NCBI GenBank assembly: GCA_036426205.1
Contig: CM071573.1
Span: 69,570,585-69,634,584 of the forward strand
Reading direction: 5' to 3'
Length of the DNA: 64,000 nucleotides
Source of the DNA: Ascaphus truei
Lineage: Eukaryota; Chordata; Amphibia; Anura; Ascaphidae
The position numbers were made by a program, and so were the translations under genes. The notes under the pieces are model-generated. The model was not told the DNA's origin. It saw only the letters and a program-made list of their open reading frames with translations, and did not search any database. Of the stretch, positions 44,501 through 57,845 are shown piece after piece. Numbering within the stretch: the first letter of the stretch is position 1; the number at the start of each line of letters is the position of its first letter.

Positions 44501-47500
44501 CATGCATCGATAAGTGGGGAAAAGGTAGTGCTTCACTTTAAGTACATTTTCGCTTTACATACATGCTCCGGTCCCATTGCGTACGTTAATGCGGGGTATG
44601 CCTGTAAAGGATACTCTTATGGGATATTGATAAACCCAAAATAGGAAGATCACATGGTTAATCCAAGATGTTTGTTGACAAGTGGAAATTATAACGAGGG
44701 ACACATTTACTAATCGGTCTTCTGCCATGAGACACCTTCCGGTGGTGGAAGAGACACCCAACAGCCTATTCATGTAAATGAGATATAACTTGATTTCCGG
44801 CGCTGGAAGGTCTTATTACAGAAGACTGTTTAGTAAATATGGCCCAGAGACTGAAAGATCACGTCCCACAGGCCCTAGTAGAAGAAGCTGCTATTTCCTG
44901 GCTGCAGTTCTGTCACTGTCCCAGCAGGGGGTGAGCACCGTCCGACGTATAATACGTGATATGGTGATATCACCCTGTTCCTTTGAGCTGTGAAATGAGA
45001 TCGGGAGGATTTCAGGATGAAGTCAAAATTATTTTTAACAAACACAGTTGCCTGTCTGTTATGGAAAGTGACAGACAGTAAAAGATGACAAAGGTCACAT
45101 CATGCTTATTGTGGCATTGCTGTGACTGTCATATCACAACACCTTCTCAGCATTCTGAGAGCTAAAGCTTGGGACTTACCGATATCGTCTTTGTGGCTCT
45201 GTGGTTACATTTAAATAGATTGTATTTCATTTTCAGATATCAAAGTGCAGGTAACTTGCTCCCAATCTGGAATAGTTTGTTGGACCCGCGGGTCAGATGC
45301 ATTATAGCAGTGATGATGTTAAAGGCACATTTTATATGGAATAAAATCTCAAAAAAAGTTTCCTCTTATTTGCTGCACTGGTCACTATTCAATCAATAGG
45401 TCTCTTGGCTGAATCTTTCAAACTATTATTTAGCAGGATTGATATCAAACGCACAACGTTTTGGGGGAATCTTGTACTTGTAACCATGTATTATTTGTCT
45501 TACTCTGTGCCCAGGACATACTTGAAAACGAGAGGTAACTCTCAATGTATTACTTCCTGGTAAAATATTTTATAAATAAATAAATAAATAAAATTCCTCT
45601 GGTGAAATATTTAAAAGATTCAGCTAAGACACGGGGGCTCAACTCCAGTCCTCAAGACCCCCCGACAGTTCAGGCTTTAAGGATATCTCAGCTTCAGCAC
45701 AGGTGGCTCAATCAGTGGCTCAGTCTTTGACTGAGCCACCTCTGCTGAAGCTTTGATATCCTTAAAGCCTGACCTATTGGGGGTTCTTGTGGACTGGAGT
45801 TGAGCACCATTGAGCTAAAAATTGTTCTTAATTGAACAGTGCGGCAAATTAAAGTAAACTTGTATTTGATCTCCATTGTTTGATAGCGTTGGGGAGATTC
45901 CAGCCATCCCTCTATCCAGCACCAAAAAGGTACGATTTTAGAAAAACTAAGATATATATGGAAGGAGTGCGGTAAGAATTGACTTATTTATGGAATAAAA
46001 TCCCAGGAAATCTCCCCCAGTACAGGCCTCAGCATTGAAAGCCGTGGAAACATGACATTTCTAGTTGGCTTTTTTTCTCCCAAAGTTGCAGTGATAAAAC
46101 TAGACTTATAAAGCATGTTTTTAGGATAGGACAATTTTTTTTTAAAGATTCCTCCCCCCTTATCTCTATCAATTTAACTGCTCATTAATTTTAGGGATTC
46201 ACAGAGCTGTGGTAAAATATGGAAATTAAAGGAAAAAAACATATTTAGGCTGTGATACAGTCGCACCTCGGAAAGGAGCGTTAAAAGTAACAGCATATTT
46301 TTAGCTCAATTTGTGAGATTACATATATTGGGATCACTATTAAATAGTTGGAGGACCCTGCTATATTTTTCTCAAAGTGTACTGAAAACTAAATACATGA
46401 GATCAAAATTGAGTTAAATGCTGTTAAACAGAAAATATTGCAGATTTGGGCCACAAGAATAGAGCATAAGAGGTAAGAGACACTTGTCAGATTCCCTTAC
46501 CCACCCTTTCCCTTATCTTCACAACTTCATCTTAGAGCCACAGATTTTTTTTAAGTGGGATAAAAACAAAAGTAAATGTATTACATTCTGTGAGTGATAC
46601 CCAGAATATGAACCTTTATTTACATTCCTATTGATTGTCTAGTATTGGTTTCTGCCAAGAACGCTCAATACGTTCTATTTGTTTATCGCATGAACACTGA
46701 CTGCATTATACTTTGAATTTCTGCTATACACATTTTATACCGATCAAATCCTGCATCTCTCACTCAATTCTCCTCCTTACTTTTAAAGCTTTACACTCTT
46801 CTGCCCGTCCTTACATCTCAGCCCTAATTTCTCGCTATGCACCATCCCGACTCTTGCGTTCTTCTCAAGGATGTCTTCTTTCTACCCCCTTTGTATCTAA
46901 AGCCCTCTCCCGCCTTAAACCTTTCTCACTGACTGCCCCGCACCTCTGGAATGCCCTTCCCCTGAATACCCGACTAGCACCCTCTCTATCCACCTTTAAG
47001 ACCCACCTTAAGACACACTTGCTTAAAGAAGCATATGAATAGCACTGTGGATAATACTGGACACATGATACATAAAGCTTGGCCCCTTGCAGACGCACTT
47101 ACCAGAATTCCCTCCTACTGTCTCTGTACGTTCTCCCTACATACCAATTAGATTGTAAGCTCCTCGGAGCAGGGACTCCTCTTGCTTAATGTTACTTCTA
47201 TGTCTGAAGCACTTATTCTCATGACCTGTTATTTATATGATTACCAGGTGTATTACTACTGTGAAGCGCTATGTACATTAATGGGGTTATATAAATAAAG
47301 ACATACAATACAATAAAGACATACAATACAAATGTTCACTATGGGTTGTGGCAGATTTGCACTATATCGATGCTCACTACATTTCATAATCGGTTTGTAT
47401 TGGAAGACTGTTCACTGCATTCTACATTTCTACTGTAAATATATTTTCTACATTTCGTTATTTATTTAATATGATCAGATTTGTTTATATTATACGAAAG

Positions 47501-50500
47501 TTCACTATTATCCCTTTCCCTTCATATTATCATTGATTTATATGATGTATATGACTAATAGGGGCTTACATAAGAACGTTCACTATGTTGGGTTAATGAT
47601 TCACTACACTCACTACATGTAACTTTTTATTTCAATGTAAAAAGGGGTCTCTTCTATCCCTCTTCCCATATATTGACCAGAATACACAGGAAGATAAGGG
47701 ACAGAATCAGCCCATCCTACTTTTATAGCTCATTTCCAATACAGCTCTCATTGGTGGTAGTGCAGGTTTCTCTGGGGACCAAAGGGTATTGAGATGAGAA
47801 GTATATAGCCAGGACTGTCTGAGTCTGTCCCTTATATTCTGAAGCCAGTTCCCTCTCTTCATTCCAGTCGTCCTGAAGCAGTCGCCCCTTCTGTGTCCTC
47901 CTCCCATCTCTGAGCTGACTGGATGTAATGTGACTCTTTGTTTTCTCATCCCACACAGGGCAGCAGCTGGTGCTCAGACAGCACCGCGGTCCCACAGAGT
48001 GCTTCCTTCCCCAAGCAGCCCAAACCCCATCAGGAGCCCAGAACCCCCTCGTTCTTGGGCTACATCCCCATCATCCTCCTCCAAAACTGGTCAGCCTCGA
48101 CTGTTGCATCTTGAGAGCATCACCTCTCCCCCGGACAGTGAGGCATACTACGGGGAGACTGACAGCGACGCTGACGTCCGAGCATCTTCAGGGCATCCTC
48201 AGAGTGCACAGCAGCATCATAGCCAGCAGCAGCCGCCACAGGAGAAGCACCGCAGGGCGCGTAAGAAGAGCCCCAGATCACCCCCAGGGAGCAACAGCAA
48301 GGCAGAAACTGAGCAGCAGTCACTGTCCGAGATGAGTGGTTATGAGAGTGGCCCTGGCGGTGTTGCTGAGTGTGCCTTGCAGCCCACGGTAGGAGTGGCT
48401 AAGCGGGAAATCATATGCCAGCCTGGGGGTAGCCGGGCTGAGACCCCCTTCTCCGATGTGGAAGGGTTTCTGCCAGCGGAGGAGGTAGAGCAGGTGTCTG
48501 ACGTCACGGCACCTTCACCTGAGTCTTTTCTGCTGCCCCATGCCACCAGGAGCATCCGAGCTGAGCGGCATCTCATCCCAATGATAGGACCAGTGGAGCA
48601 CCCTGTGGATGAAGATCTGACAACTACCTACTCGGAAAAAGCCAAAGAAGCAAGTAAGTACTAGCTAAAACCTGGTGCGTCCCAACGTTAATCCCCAAGA
48701 CTTGAGTCCCTGAAGCTTGAATAGTTTTTATGTACTCCTTGTGGTCTTAGCATTTATGTGATGAGTGGCAATAAAATACTCAAGTGAGTGAGATCTTCAC
48801 TGGAACTATTACAGTTCTGTTCCCACATACTTTGGCAGTGGCTGGAATAGGATCAGCTTTGGCCAGGATAGGATCTGGCATCTGTGATCCCTCTATTTTT
48901 ACCTATCACGGCCAGTTTGGATTTCACCAGCAATTTGAACAGAAATGCGACGATCCTAACAGCAGCATTTTGAATGTATCATCACAAACTCTCCTTGAGT
49001 ATGCTTTGCCTCTCTAGTTCCCTCTTTTGGCACCCCACTAAATGAGGCATTACTTACAAGAACCTTATCCTTTTATTCAAAGATCCACACTTCTCTGCCA
49101 CTTACTTTCTACTGGTAATTGTGTTGCAAAATATGTGTGACAGACGTCACCATCCTACCCGCTACACCAGGGTCGGCCAACTCCAGTTCTCAAGGGCCAC
49201 CAACAGGTCAGGTTTTAAGGATATCCCTGCTTCAGCACAGGTAGTTAAATCAGTAGCTCAATCGGAATTAGCTCTGAGGTGGTTAGCAGAGATGCCAACC
49301 GTCAAAGACCCAAAACAGTGAGATTGGAGGTTCTGGACCAAAGATGGCAGTTTAATAAGTGTTGACTTTTATCAGTGAAATTCTAATGACATCTATAAGA
49401 CCACTAGTGCTAAATATTCACAGACTGTCTCCAAATTAGTCACATTCACTGGAAATCAGTGAGAGTTGACGTGTCTGGGTTAGTGAGGAGTTACATCGTC
49501 TGTTGTCATAAGTAAGATCACAAATCCAAGATGGCGTCTTCCTAGTTCCTTATAAGAAGGACTGTCTGACTCATTTTATTATATCATCTCGAGAGGAAGT
49601 TTATTCTGCTTATACGTTAACTTCTCTGGAAATGTGTAGAATATAAGAATCCTACAATGCAAAGTCAGGGATCAGCAAACGATCAGTACTTATTATTTGT
49701 GTTTGAAAGAAAAATAACAAATAAATACTATGTTCGAGACAACATTTGGCGTAGCCGTGTAAAATTGGGGCATGGGCATTTTGTTGGGAACACCCTTGAA
49801 CATCCTTGTTTTACCCTCTGAAATACATTTTGTACAACCTCCTTTTTTCCTGGGAGTTATTACTGCGGTATAGCTCTCTTACCCCAAACCAAGGATCATC
49901 TGTGACCCAAGGAATTAGAAACATGGACATAGACCTTTAGACAAAGAAATGAGTAGGGATTCCACGCACTTCAATCATGGGATAGAGTGGGGATTCCACG
50001 CACTTCGATCATGGGATAGAATGGGGATTACATGCACTTCAATCATGGGATAGAGTGGGGATTACATGCACTTCAATCATGGGATAGAATGGGGATTACA
50101 TGCACTTCAATCATGGGATACAGTGGGGATTACATGCACTTCGATCATGGGATAGAGTGGGGATTCCACGCACTTCGATCATGGGATAGAGTGGGGATTC
50201 CACGCACTTCGATCATGGGATAGAGTGGGGATTCCACGCACTTCGATCATGGGATAGAGTGGGGATTCCACGCACTTCGATCATGGGATAGAGTGGGGAT
50301 TCCACGCACTTCGATCATGGGATAGAATGGGGATTCCCGCACTTCGATATGGGATAGAGTGGGGATTCGAACGCTTCGTATCATGGATAGAGTGGGGATT
50401 CCCCGACACTTTCGATCATGGGATAGAGTGGGGATTACATGCACTTCGATCATGGAATCCCACAACTCTGCATCCAATGTTTGATATTCTTAAGGGTTTT

Positions 50501-53500
50501 GAGAAGTAAAAATGACTGATAAATAATTGGGTTTAAAAGGACCAGTTCCTCCCTCCTACTTATTTATTCTTAGCCCCCATTTTTTTTACAGGGTGGAAAC
50601 CAGGTGTACCCCTGAGGTCAATAGGAAGGTGCAACATCATCAGTTCTGACTTCCTATTGGATGACCATTTAAATATCCTTTAAAAAATTGGAAGTGATAC
50701 TGGTAACTTCGCCAGTAATTATCTCGGGGTCCGGGAGGTCCCCAGAGCTGAAAATATCATGGTTATTAGGGTGGATTGCTCCTTTAAAGCTGCAGTTCAA
50801 GCTGCCGTTTTAAAAATATATATTTTTGTCCCATTCAATATGTGCATCAATACAATCTGCACACTGACAAGTGATTAGCTAGGCTGCAGATCGATCCGTT
50901 CTCCTGTAATCAATCGCTTGCTCGGGGCTATTTAATTCAGTTCTTGCACAGCATTGTGGGCAATGTAGTCCTGGAATATGATTGACTGGGCAGTTCCTAG
51001 ATACAATTGGTTCACTGCTAGGGGCTCAAGAGCCAGAGCCTATCAGAAGGGGAAGGGGGCTGTCAATTTGGAAATGCTTCCTACATTAGAAACATTAAAA
51101 ATGTCTTTAAAACATTTTCTTTTAAATTTAAATGCTACAAGTATTTTCTTATAGTACAGAACTGATTTATTAAAAAAAAACACACGTGGGATATTGCTTG
51201 AACTGCTGCTTTAACATAACATTTAAGGAATAATACTAATAATACTAAAAGAGCTTTTGCATTCCTTTCTTTTGAGCCTTACATCAGACGCCTGAGGAAG
51301 GAAGTTCCTTCTCTGGGAATAGCAGAAAGGGACATTGCATCTCTGCTATTTTCAGAATGGTTCATAGGAACATGCTGGTGTCATTTTAAAGATATTTTTA
51401 TATAGCAGCTGAGAGTTCTTCTTGTAGAAACCCATTTCTACAGAACAGATAGCTGGGGAAACCTTTTTTTGATGAACACTTTTATTTCCCAAGACTTTCT
51501 GATGCGTATTTCTCCATCGCTGTTAACCCCTTCAGCACACGACCATAGCCAGATGGGAGTTGAACAAAGATGACAAAGTGGAATTTTGAGTCCCTGGGTG
51601 TGCAGTTTTACAAACTAATTACAGGCATACCCCGCTTTAAGTACACTCACTTTAAGTACACTCGCGAGTAAGTGCATATCGCCCAATAGGCAAACGGCAG
51701 CTCACGCATGCGCCTGTCAGCACGTCCTGAACAGCAATACCGGCTCCCTACCTGTACCGAAGCTGTGCGCAAGCAGGGAGACTGTAGAGCCTGTTACAAA
51801 TGCGTTATTTACATCAGTTATGCACGTATATGACGTTTGCAGTACAGTACATGCATCGATAAGTGGGTAAAAGGTAGTGCTTCACTTTAAGTACATTTTC
51901 GCTTTACATACATGCTCCGGTCCCATTGCGTACGTTAATGCGGGGTGTGCCTGTACAAACTCATTTCTATTGAGCATTGGGAAGCATGTAATATGAGAGT
52001 TTGAAGTTTAAAAAGACAGTGGGTTGGTTTTAGATGTAAGAACTGCCCCAGCCTTGCTCTGTAGGAAGATACTGATTATAATGTCTTACTTGCCTAAAAG
52101 CAGCATTATTAATGAAGTGAGAAATGTTATCGAGTCATTGTTGTACTTTCCCCACACAGTATGTGTGACCTTTCCTTAAATAAGTCATCAACACATTTTG
52201 CTACGCATAGGTAAGTTCATCATGTCCTCAAGCCCGTAATAAGTCATATTTGTTTGTGTCTGGCTAAAAATGACATTTAAGCAGAATTATTCTGACACCA
52301 TTGAATGACAATGTAGAGGGACGTCTCCAAGGCCACAGAGGGTTGTAATGAGTCTAACATCAGTCCCACATACCACAACATACCAGAAATTAGTCTACTT
52401 AGTGGCACAGCTGTGCAAACCAGTTGAATGGTGTTAATGTCATTATAATGACACATGTACAGTCACCTTCCACATTTATAGCTCATTCCACCAAAGACTG
52501 TCCTGAACAGCCTGTTTTCACAGAGTTTACCCTTTCTCCAATTTACATACAACTTGTGTGTGAGCTATTTTCTTCCCGACATGTAATAGAAGTATTCTGC
52601 ATGAGATCAGTGCTTAGAAAGGCATGTTCAGCTGCTGTCGGCTATCTGATATTTCAAGCTTCAGTGGAGCAATCCCATTGCGTCGGTGTGTATTTAGATC
52701 AGTAGAATTGTAGTCTATTGCTGGCAAGGCATAGAAAATATCAATTTTTCAATAGTGAGTCCTCATGTTGTAAGAAGGAAACTAGTAAGATGAGCAAATG
52801 ACATACAGTATATGCTTCACTAGCTAGTGGTGTGACCACATGTCAATCGTATTCTACAGCTGTAAAGAGCTGAACATTCTCAGGCTGACCGACACCTAAA
52901 ATTAGATCCGTGTTTGACTCCCACTGCACTTAACCCCAGTGCATTGTAATACCATTGAGCAGAAGGGCCAGATTAATAGACAAATTGTTATAATAAGTAA
53001 AATATATACAAGAAGATGTTGATTTAAAAATGGATATATTCTTGGGGGTATTCGCCACTCATCGTTGCTTGTCCGGTTATACGCTCCTGGTATATGTCCA
53101 AGTGTTTCTTTATCTGAGTCGTGCTGAAAGGTCCTGCATAGGTTTATGTGAGTCATGAATGTGCATTACACACTATATATATCCCACCCACCACCTTTAA
53201 GTTTTAACTGTGTTTAGGAAATGGGAACTGGTTGAATATCACACAAAATTGCACATGGTCTCAAAAGTGCTGTTATTAGGGTTGGCCATTGACTGGTCAA
53301 GATCTTTGTACACCTCAACCCTCTTATAACGCTGTGCTTGGGGTCCAAAGAATCACATCGCGTTATAAGCGGATCGCGTTAGAAATAATGTACAATTGTA
53401 TGCATTGTACAATAAAGTATTTAAGACACCAATAATCGTGTTGTAAAGTATTCATAAATATGAAAATTGGGAGCCACGCTGGCATCTCGTTATAAGCGGA

Positions 53501-56500
53501 TTTGCGTTATAATGGATTGTGTTATAACGGGGTTGAGCTGTATTAGTGATGAGAACCAAACCCATAATGTTGTATCTGCAGCTATACTATGCAATATACC
53601 TCACTGCTAATTATAGCTGGTGTTGCTATACATTGTTATTCACAGGATACTGGCAGGCAAGTTAGATAATGTTCACATACAGTGAAAAAATGCTAATTAA
53701 TGAATTAATGCTCTTGAATTGTTATTTTGGATTGACTTAAATGGTACCAAACAAAGCCATACACTGTTAAACTGAGTGACCCCTGAGTGACCATGCAATT
53801 ATTATTAATTTAATATGTCACACAGATAACAGGATTACAGAATGACAGCTGGACGATTAGAAAATATAGTCACCTATTTTTTTTTATAGTTCCATTTGCG
53901 CAAGGGAAAGTTCCAGCCTTAGTATTACCAAATGTAAACGTCACCTCTTATATAGCTGGAGATCTCCCAAAACTATGCATTGGCAGGAGATCACCATTCA
54001 GCTAAACATTCTGGGAGGGGTTTCCTTAAGGATTATTGTAGAGATCATCCTTCAACCACAGGATCCTTAGAACATAATACTTCAACAAAGATAAGACCGC
54101 AGAATTCTCAGTCATTTTCATGTCTTCGTAAGTACAAGCTCAGATTTCCATCTCGCTATCATAGACTTTGAGATGCAATGGCTGTAAGGTGTTTGTGAAT
54201 AGGAGTCTAAAAGTGTATCTAAAAACAGGCTGGCTTTATAAATTACAATGCTATGTTTCCTCCTCCCCAAAAAAGTGTGTTTTACATTTAGTATAATATA
54301 GAAGAACTCCAGAGCACACGAGGTAATGTTTATTTATTTATTTATAAAATGTTTTACCAGTAAGTAATACATTGAGAGTTACCTCTTGTTTTCAAGTATG
54401 TCCTGGGCACAGAGTTAAGACAAATAGTACATGGTTACAAATACAGTTACATAAATGAACACGGTATACATTATATACAATACATTGCATGCACAGCTAG
54501 GGGAGATGTATATTATAGGCGTATGTAACAGTTACAGACCAGATTAAAATGTGAGACAGTCTTAGTTTTGAAAGAACTTAAACTGGTGGAGGATGTGAGA
54601 GTGTAAGAGAATGTAGTAACAAGTATATTAAATTATAACATAATTACAAAAAATAAATCCAACTTTTCGGCTGTAATAAACCTTCATCGGGGATTAAGTT
54701 CATTAGAACCAAAGCATTGCATTCACTTTTTGTAATTCTGTTATAATTTAATATACGGTACTTAAATGATGCTGTCTGCACCTCCATGAGACTCCCACTG
54801 GTAAACCATATTTTTCCATTGATATTAGGATGTGATTGACATTTTTCGAGTGCACAGTTTATTCTTTCTCACTTACCTTTTGTTTAATGCATGCCTGTTA
54901 TATTGAATGAGCCCGTTAACCCAAACCTATCAAAGGAAAGTGAAGGTTTAGAGAGTTTAAGGAGTAGGTGTGCCAGTTGCATATTCGAGTGTACAGTAAT
55001 AAGTTTATTTTATTCTGTAAATGCTGCCAAATGATAAATGCTATGTAACCTTAAAAATAATATTATTGCATTTTATCAAGGTTTTCAAACCATGGCAAAG
55101 AATGGCAGCTGTAGCTGTAAAAATGAGCTAGAATCATAGAAATACTGCAGTGGAAAACTGCTATTTGCCATACAGTTGGTGAGTGATAAATGTATCTAAA
55201 AGCGTAAAATGGTCCTAACTTCTCCCTTCTCTAGCAGTGTCCAAGTCTGCAATTGTTTCAGAAGCTAGAAATCGTCTCTTTCTTTTCTTGACCTGCCAGC
55301 ATATTTTGATCTGAAACAAAACTGCAGAGAGCCTTAAACCCAGGTTTTAAGTAGGAGACCTGGAGAAAAGCAATTCAGTTTTATATGTATTTGGTTTGTC
55401 TGGTGGCATAGTTTTATATATGATTGATGAAAAAGTAATTTTTTTTAATGAACAACAACAATTTCTGAATGTTTTAGTTCCCCAACCACTAATACATTAT
55501 TTGTTTGCTATTGCATGTTGCCTTATTGCTTTCTCTAACTGTCCTCGTCCTCTCTCTGCCCCTTCCCTGCAACATTAATTCATATATGTTCTTACCGCGC
55601 TTCTGTGTAGATCAGGGGTGGGAAACTCCAGTCCTCAGGGTCCACCAACATGGTTTTCAGGATATCCCTGCTTCAGCAGAGGTGGCTGAGCCACGGATTG
55701 AACCACCTGTGCTGAAGCAGGGATATCCTCAAAACCTAACCTGTTGGTGGCCCTTGAGGACTGGAGTTGCCCACCCCTGGGGTAGATGATAATATATCCT
55801 CCTTTTATCAGCTGGCGCCGGTACGACTCCGCCATGTAGATCAGTATCAACTGAAATCTTCAGTGGCCGCACTTTTCAGAAACGGCAAGACATTGTATAT
55901 CACTTTTGTTTGCATTTTATTGCGATTATCTGGACGCACTGAAAACTGTATAAAAAAATGGGGAGTGGAGGGAGTGGAGGGAGTCCAAGAGGCTACACAC
56001 ACTTCACTGGGGACTTGGCAGCACTGTGGTACCATACCACTTGTGCTATTACAGCTAAATTGCCATTTCCTGTTATACCTATTCCAGTGTTTGTATGTTA
56101 CTTCCTTTTAAAATCAGCGCGGCACCTTTACAACACTTTGTGAGAATCCTTTCTAACGTTAGAGGTGCTGGCCATTTTTTAGATAACAAACTGAGGTGTG
56201 ATCTTTAGATACTAAATTAGATTAAATACTAAACTGGGTCCAGGAGAAAACTATTATGTCTAATAAATACTGTTTTTTAATTAACATCCACACCGCAGAC
56301 AGGACGAACCATTTGCCAAATTTTTTTTTTTTTTTTTAACAATGATGAAAAATATTTACAGCCAAATAAATGATAGAATGCTAAAATACCCCTGTAAGAG
56401 GCAGACCTGGCATTGATCACATGAACACTTAGCATGTAAAAATATTAGCTACTTTTATTATATTACATACTTTATTACGAGTCATTTACAAAAGTCTCCC

Positions 56501-57808
56501 GGCTGCAAAATCTGAGACCAAACACCTGCAGTGTATGTTTCAAGGTAAAATCCTACGATCTGCGTCCCGCGTCCCGCGCACTATCTGTAATTGTGACGCG
56601 CATCGAGTCCCATTGGGAGAAAAGCGCTATATGAAAAAAATGATGAAGTGTGATTATTATTTATTAGTATTATTATGAGTAAGGTAAAGCATCCCCTTTG
56701 AAGCCAGTGGGATTTTCCTCTTTGGTAAATCTGGTGCAATAGTTTTGCAGTAAACAAAAGCCCCAATGCACATTCAATATGACAAGTTACTGTATTTAGT
56801 TAATTACTATGTTTTCTCTGTGTTTTTCGTCTTCTCATAAGTATAGGTCATTTAGTTCAATCCTTTGGCAACAAAACATTTCAAGCCAGTAACCTTGTCA
56901 AGCGGTGACCCTACCTGCAGGCCCAACACTGCCCATTTGATACTGTCTTTTGTATTGGATGTGCATTGGGGATTCTTTGTTTGCTGCTGTACAGTATATT
57001 TTAGGTCCCTTCCCAGTAGCCCAGCAGTTGACAGAAATGAATATATACATATATAATGTTGGGGGGCTGGGTTTTGAGATGGTTAAGACTTTGTATGCCT
57101 AATTGCAATAGTTTTGTCCCAATTTTTGAGCCTGGAGAGTTTGATAAATCGCTCCCAGATTTCAATGAGCATTCCAAGCAAGCGATTCCTTTTTTTTTTT
57201 TTTTTAAATATAGGGGTGAAGCAGAGGGTCTCCGGGGCTAAACCCCATTCATTTCAGTTCCAGGTACCCCCTGCTTCCCGAGATACCTCCGTGGGAGGTG
57301 CGGGGTGCTGCTCCGCTTGGCTAGTAGGGTTCATGTAATAGTGGCGTTAAAGCTCCCGCGGGCCAATAGGAAGCCGTGATGTCATCAGGTGCAGCTTCCT
57401 ATTAGCCCATGTGACGCAGGAGCTTTAAACTGTGCCAAAATAGCAGCACCCTCTTTGGAGGCAAGTATCTCTGGAAGCAGGGGGTCCCCAGAGCTGTAAT
57501 TAATGGGGTTCAGCTCCGAAGACCCCCTGCTTCAATCCTATGTAAAATAATAATTTAAAAAAAATGCATGAATTACTCCTTCAATGTATACAGAGTGAGA
57601 GATATGAAAAGTAATCAAAAATATCATTCAAGCTAACTTGCACATATAGACATGTTACATCTTTTCCCTGCATTCCAATTCACCAACTAAGAGGTAAACT
57701 CTTCACACTTCATAACATAGATTGTAAGCTCTGCGGGGCAGGGACTTTGTCTGCAAAATGTCTCTGTAAAGCGCTACGTAAAACTAGCAGCGCTATACAA
57801 GAACATGC

Positions 57809-57845
<37 letters not shown>

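Noticed and set aside
49950..50465. Regularly spaced repeat considered as a CRISPR array
   Set aside because: Units are contiguous without spacers, no cas genes, and the sequence is a vertebrate nuclear genome.
53607..53616. Perfect MEF2 10-mer CTAATTATAG in an intron
   Set aside because: Such matches are frequent by chance in AT-rich DNA and no other muscle motif or exon lies near it.
55958..56143. Short plus-strand ORFs at 55.8-56.1 kb
   Set aside because: No conserved residues and no phase-compatible splice sites with SYNPO2L exons.
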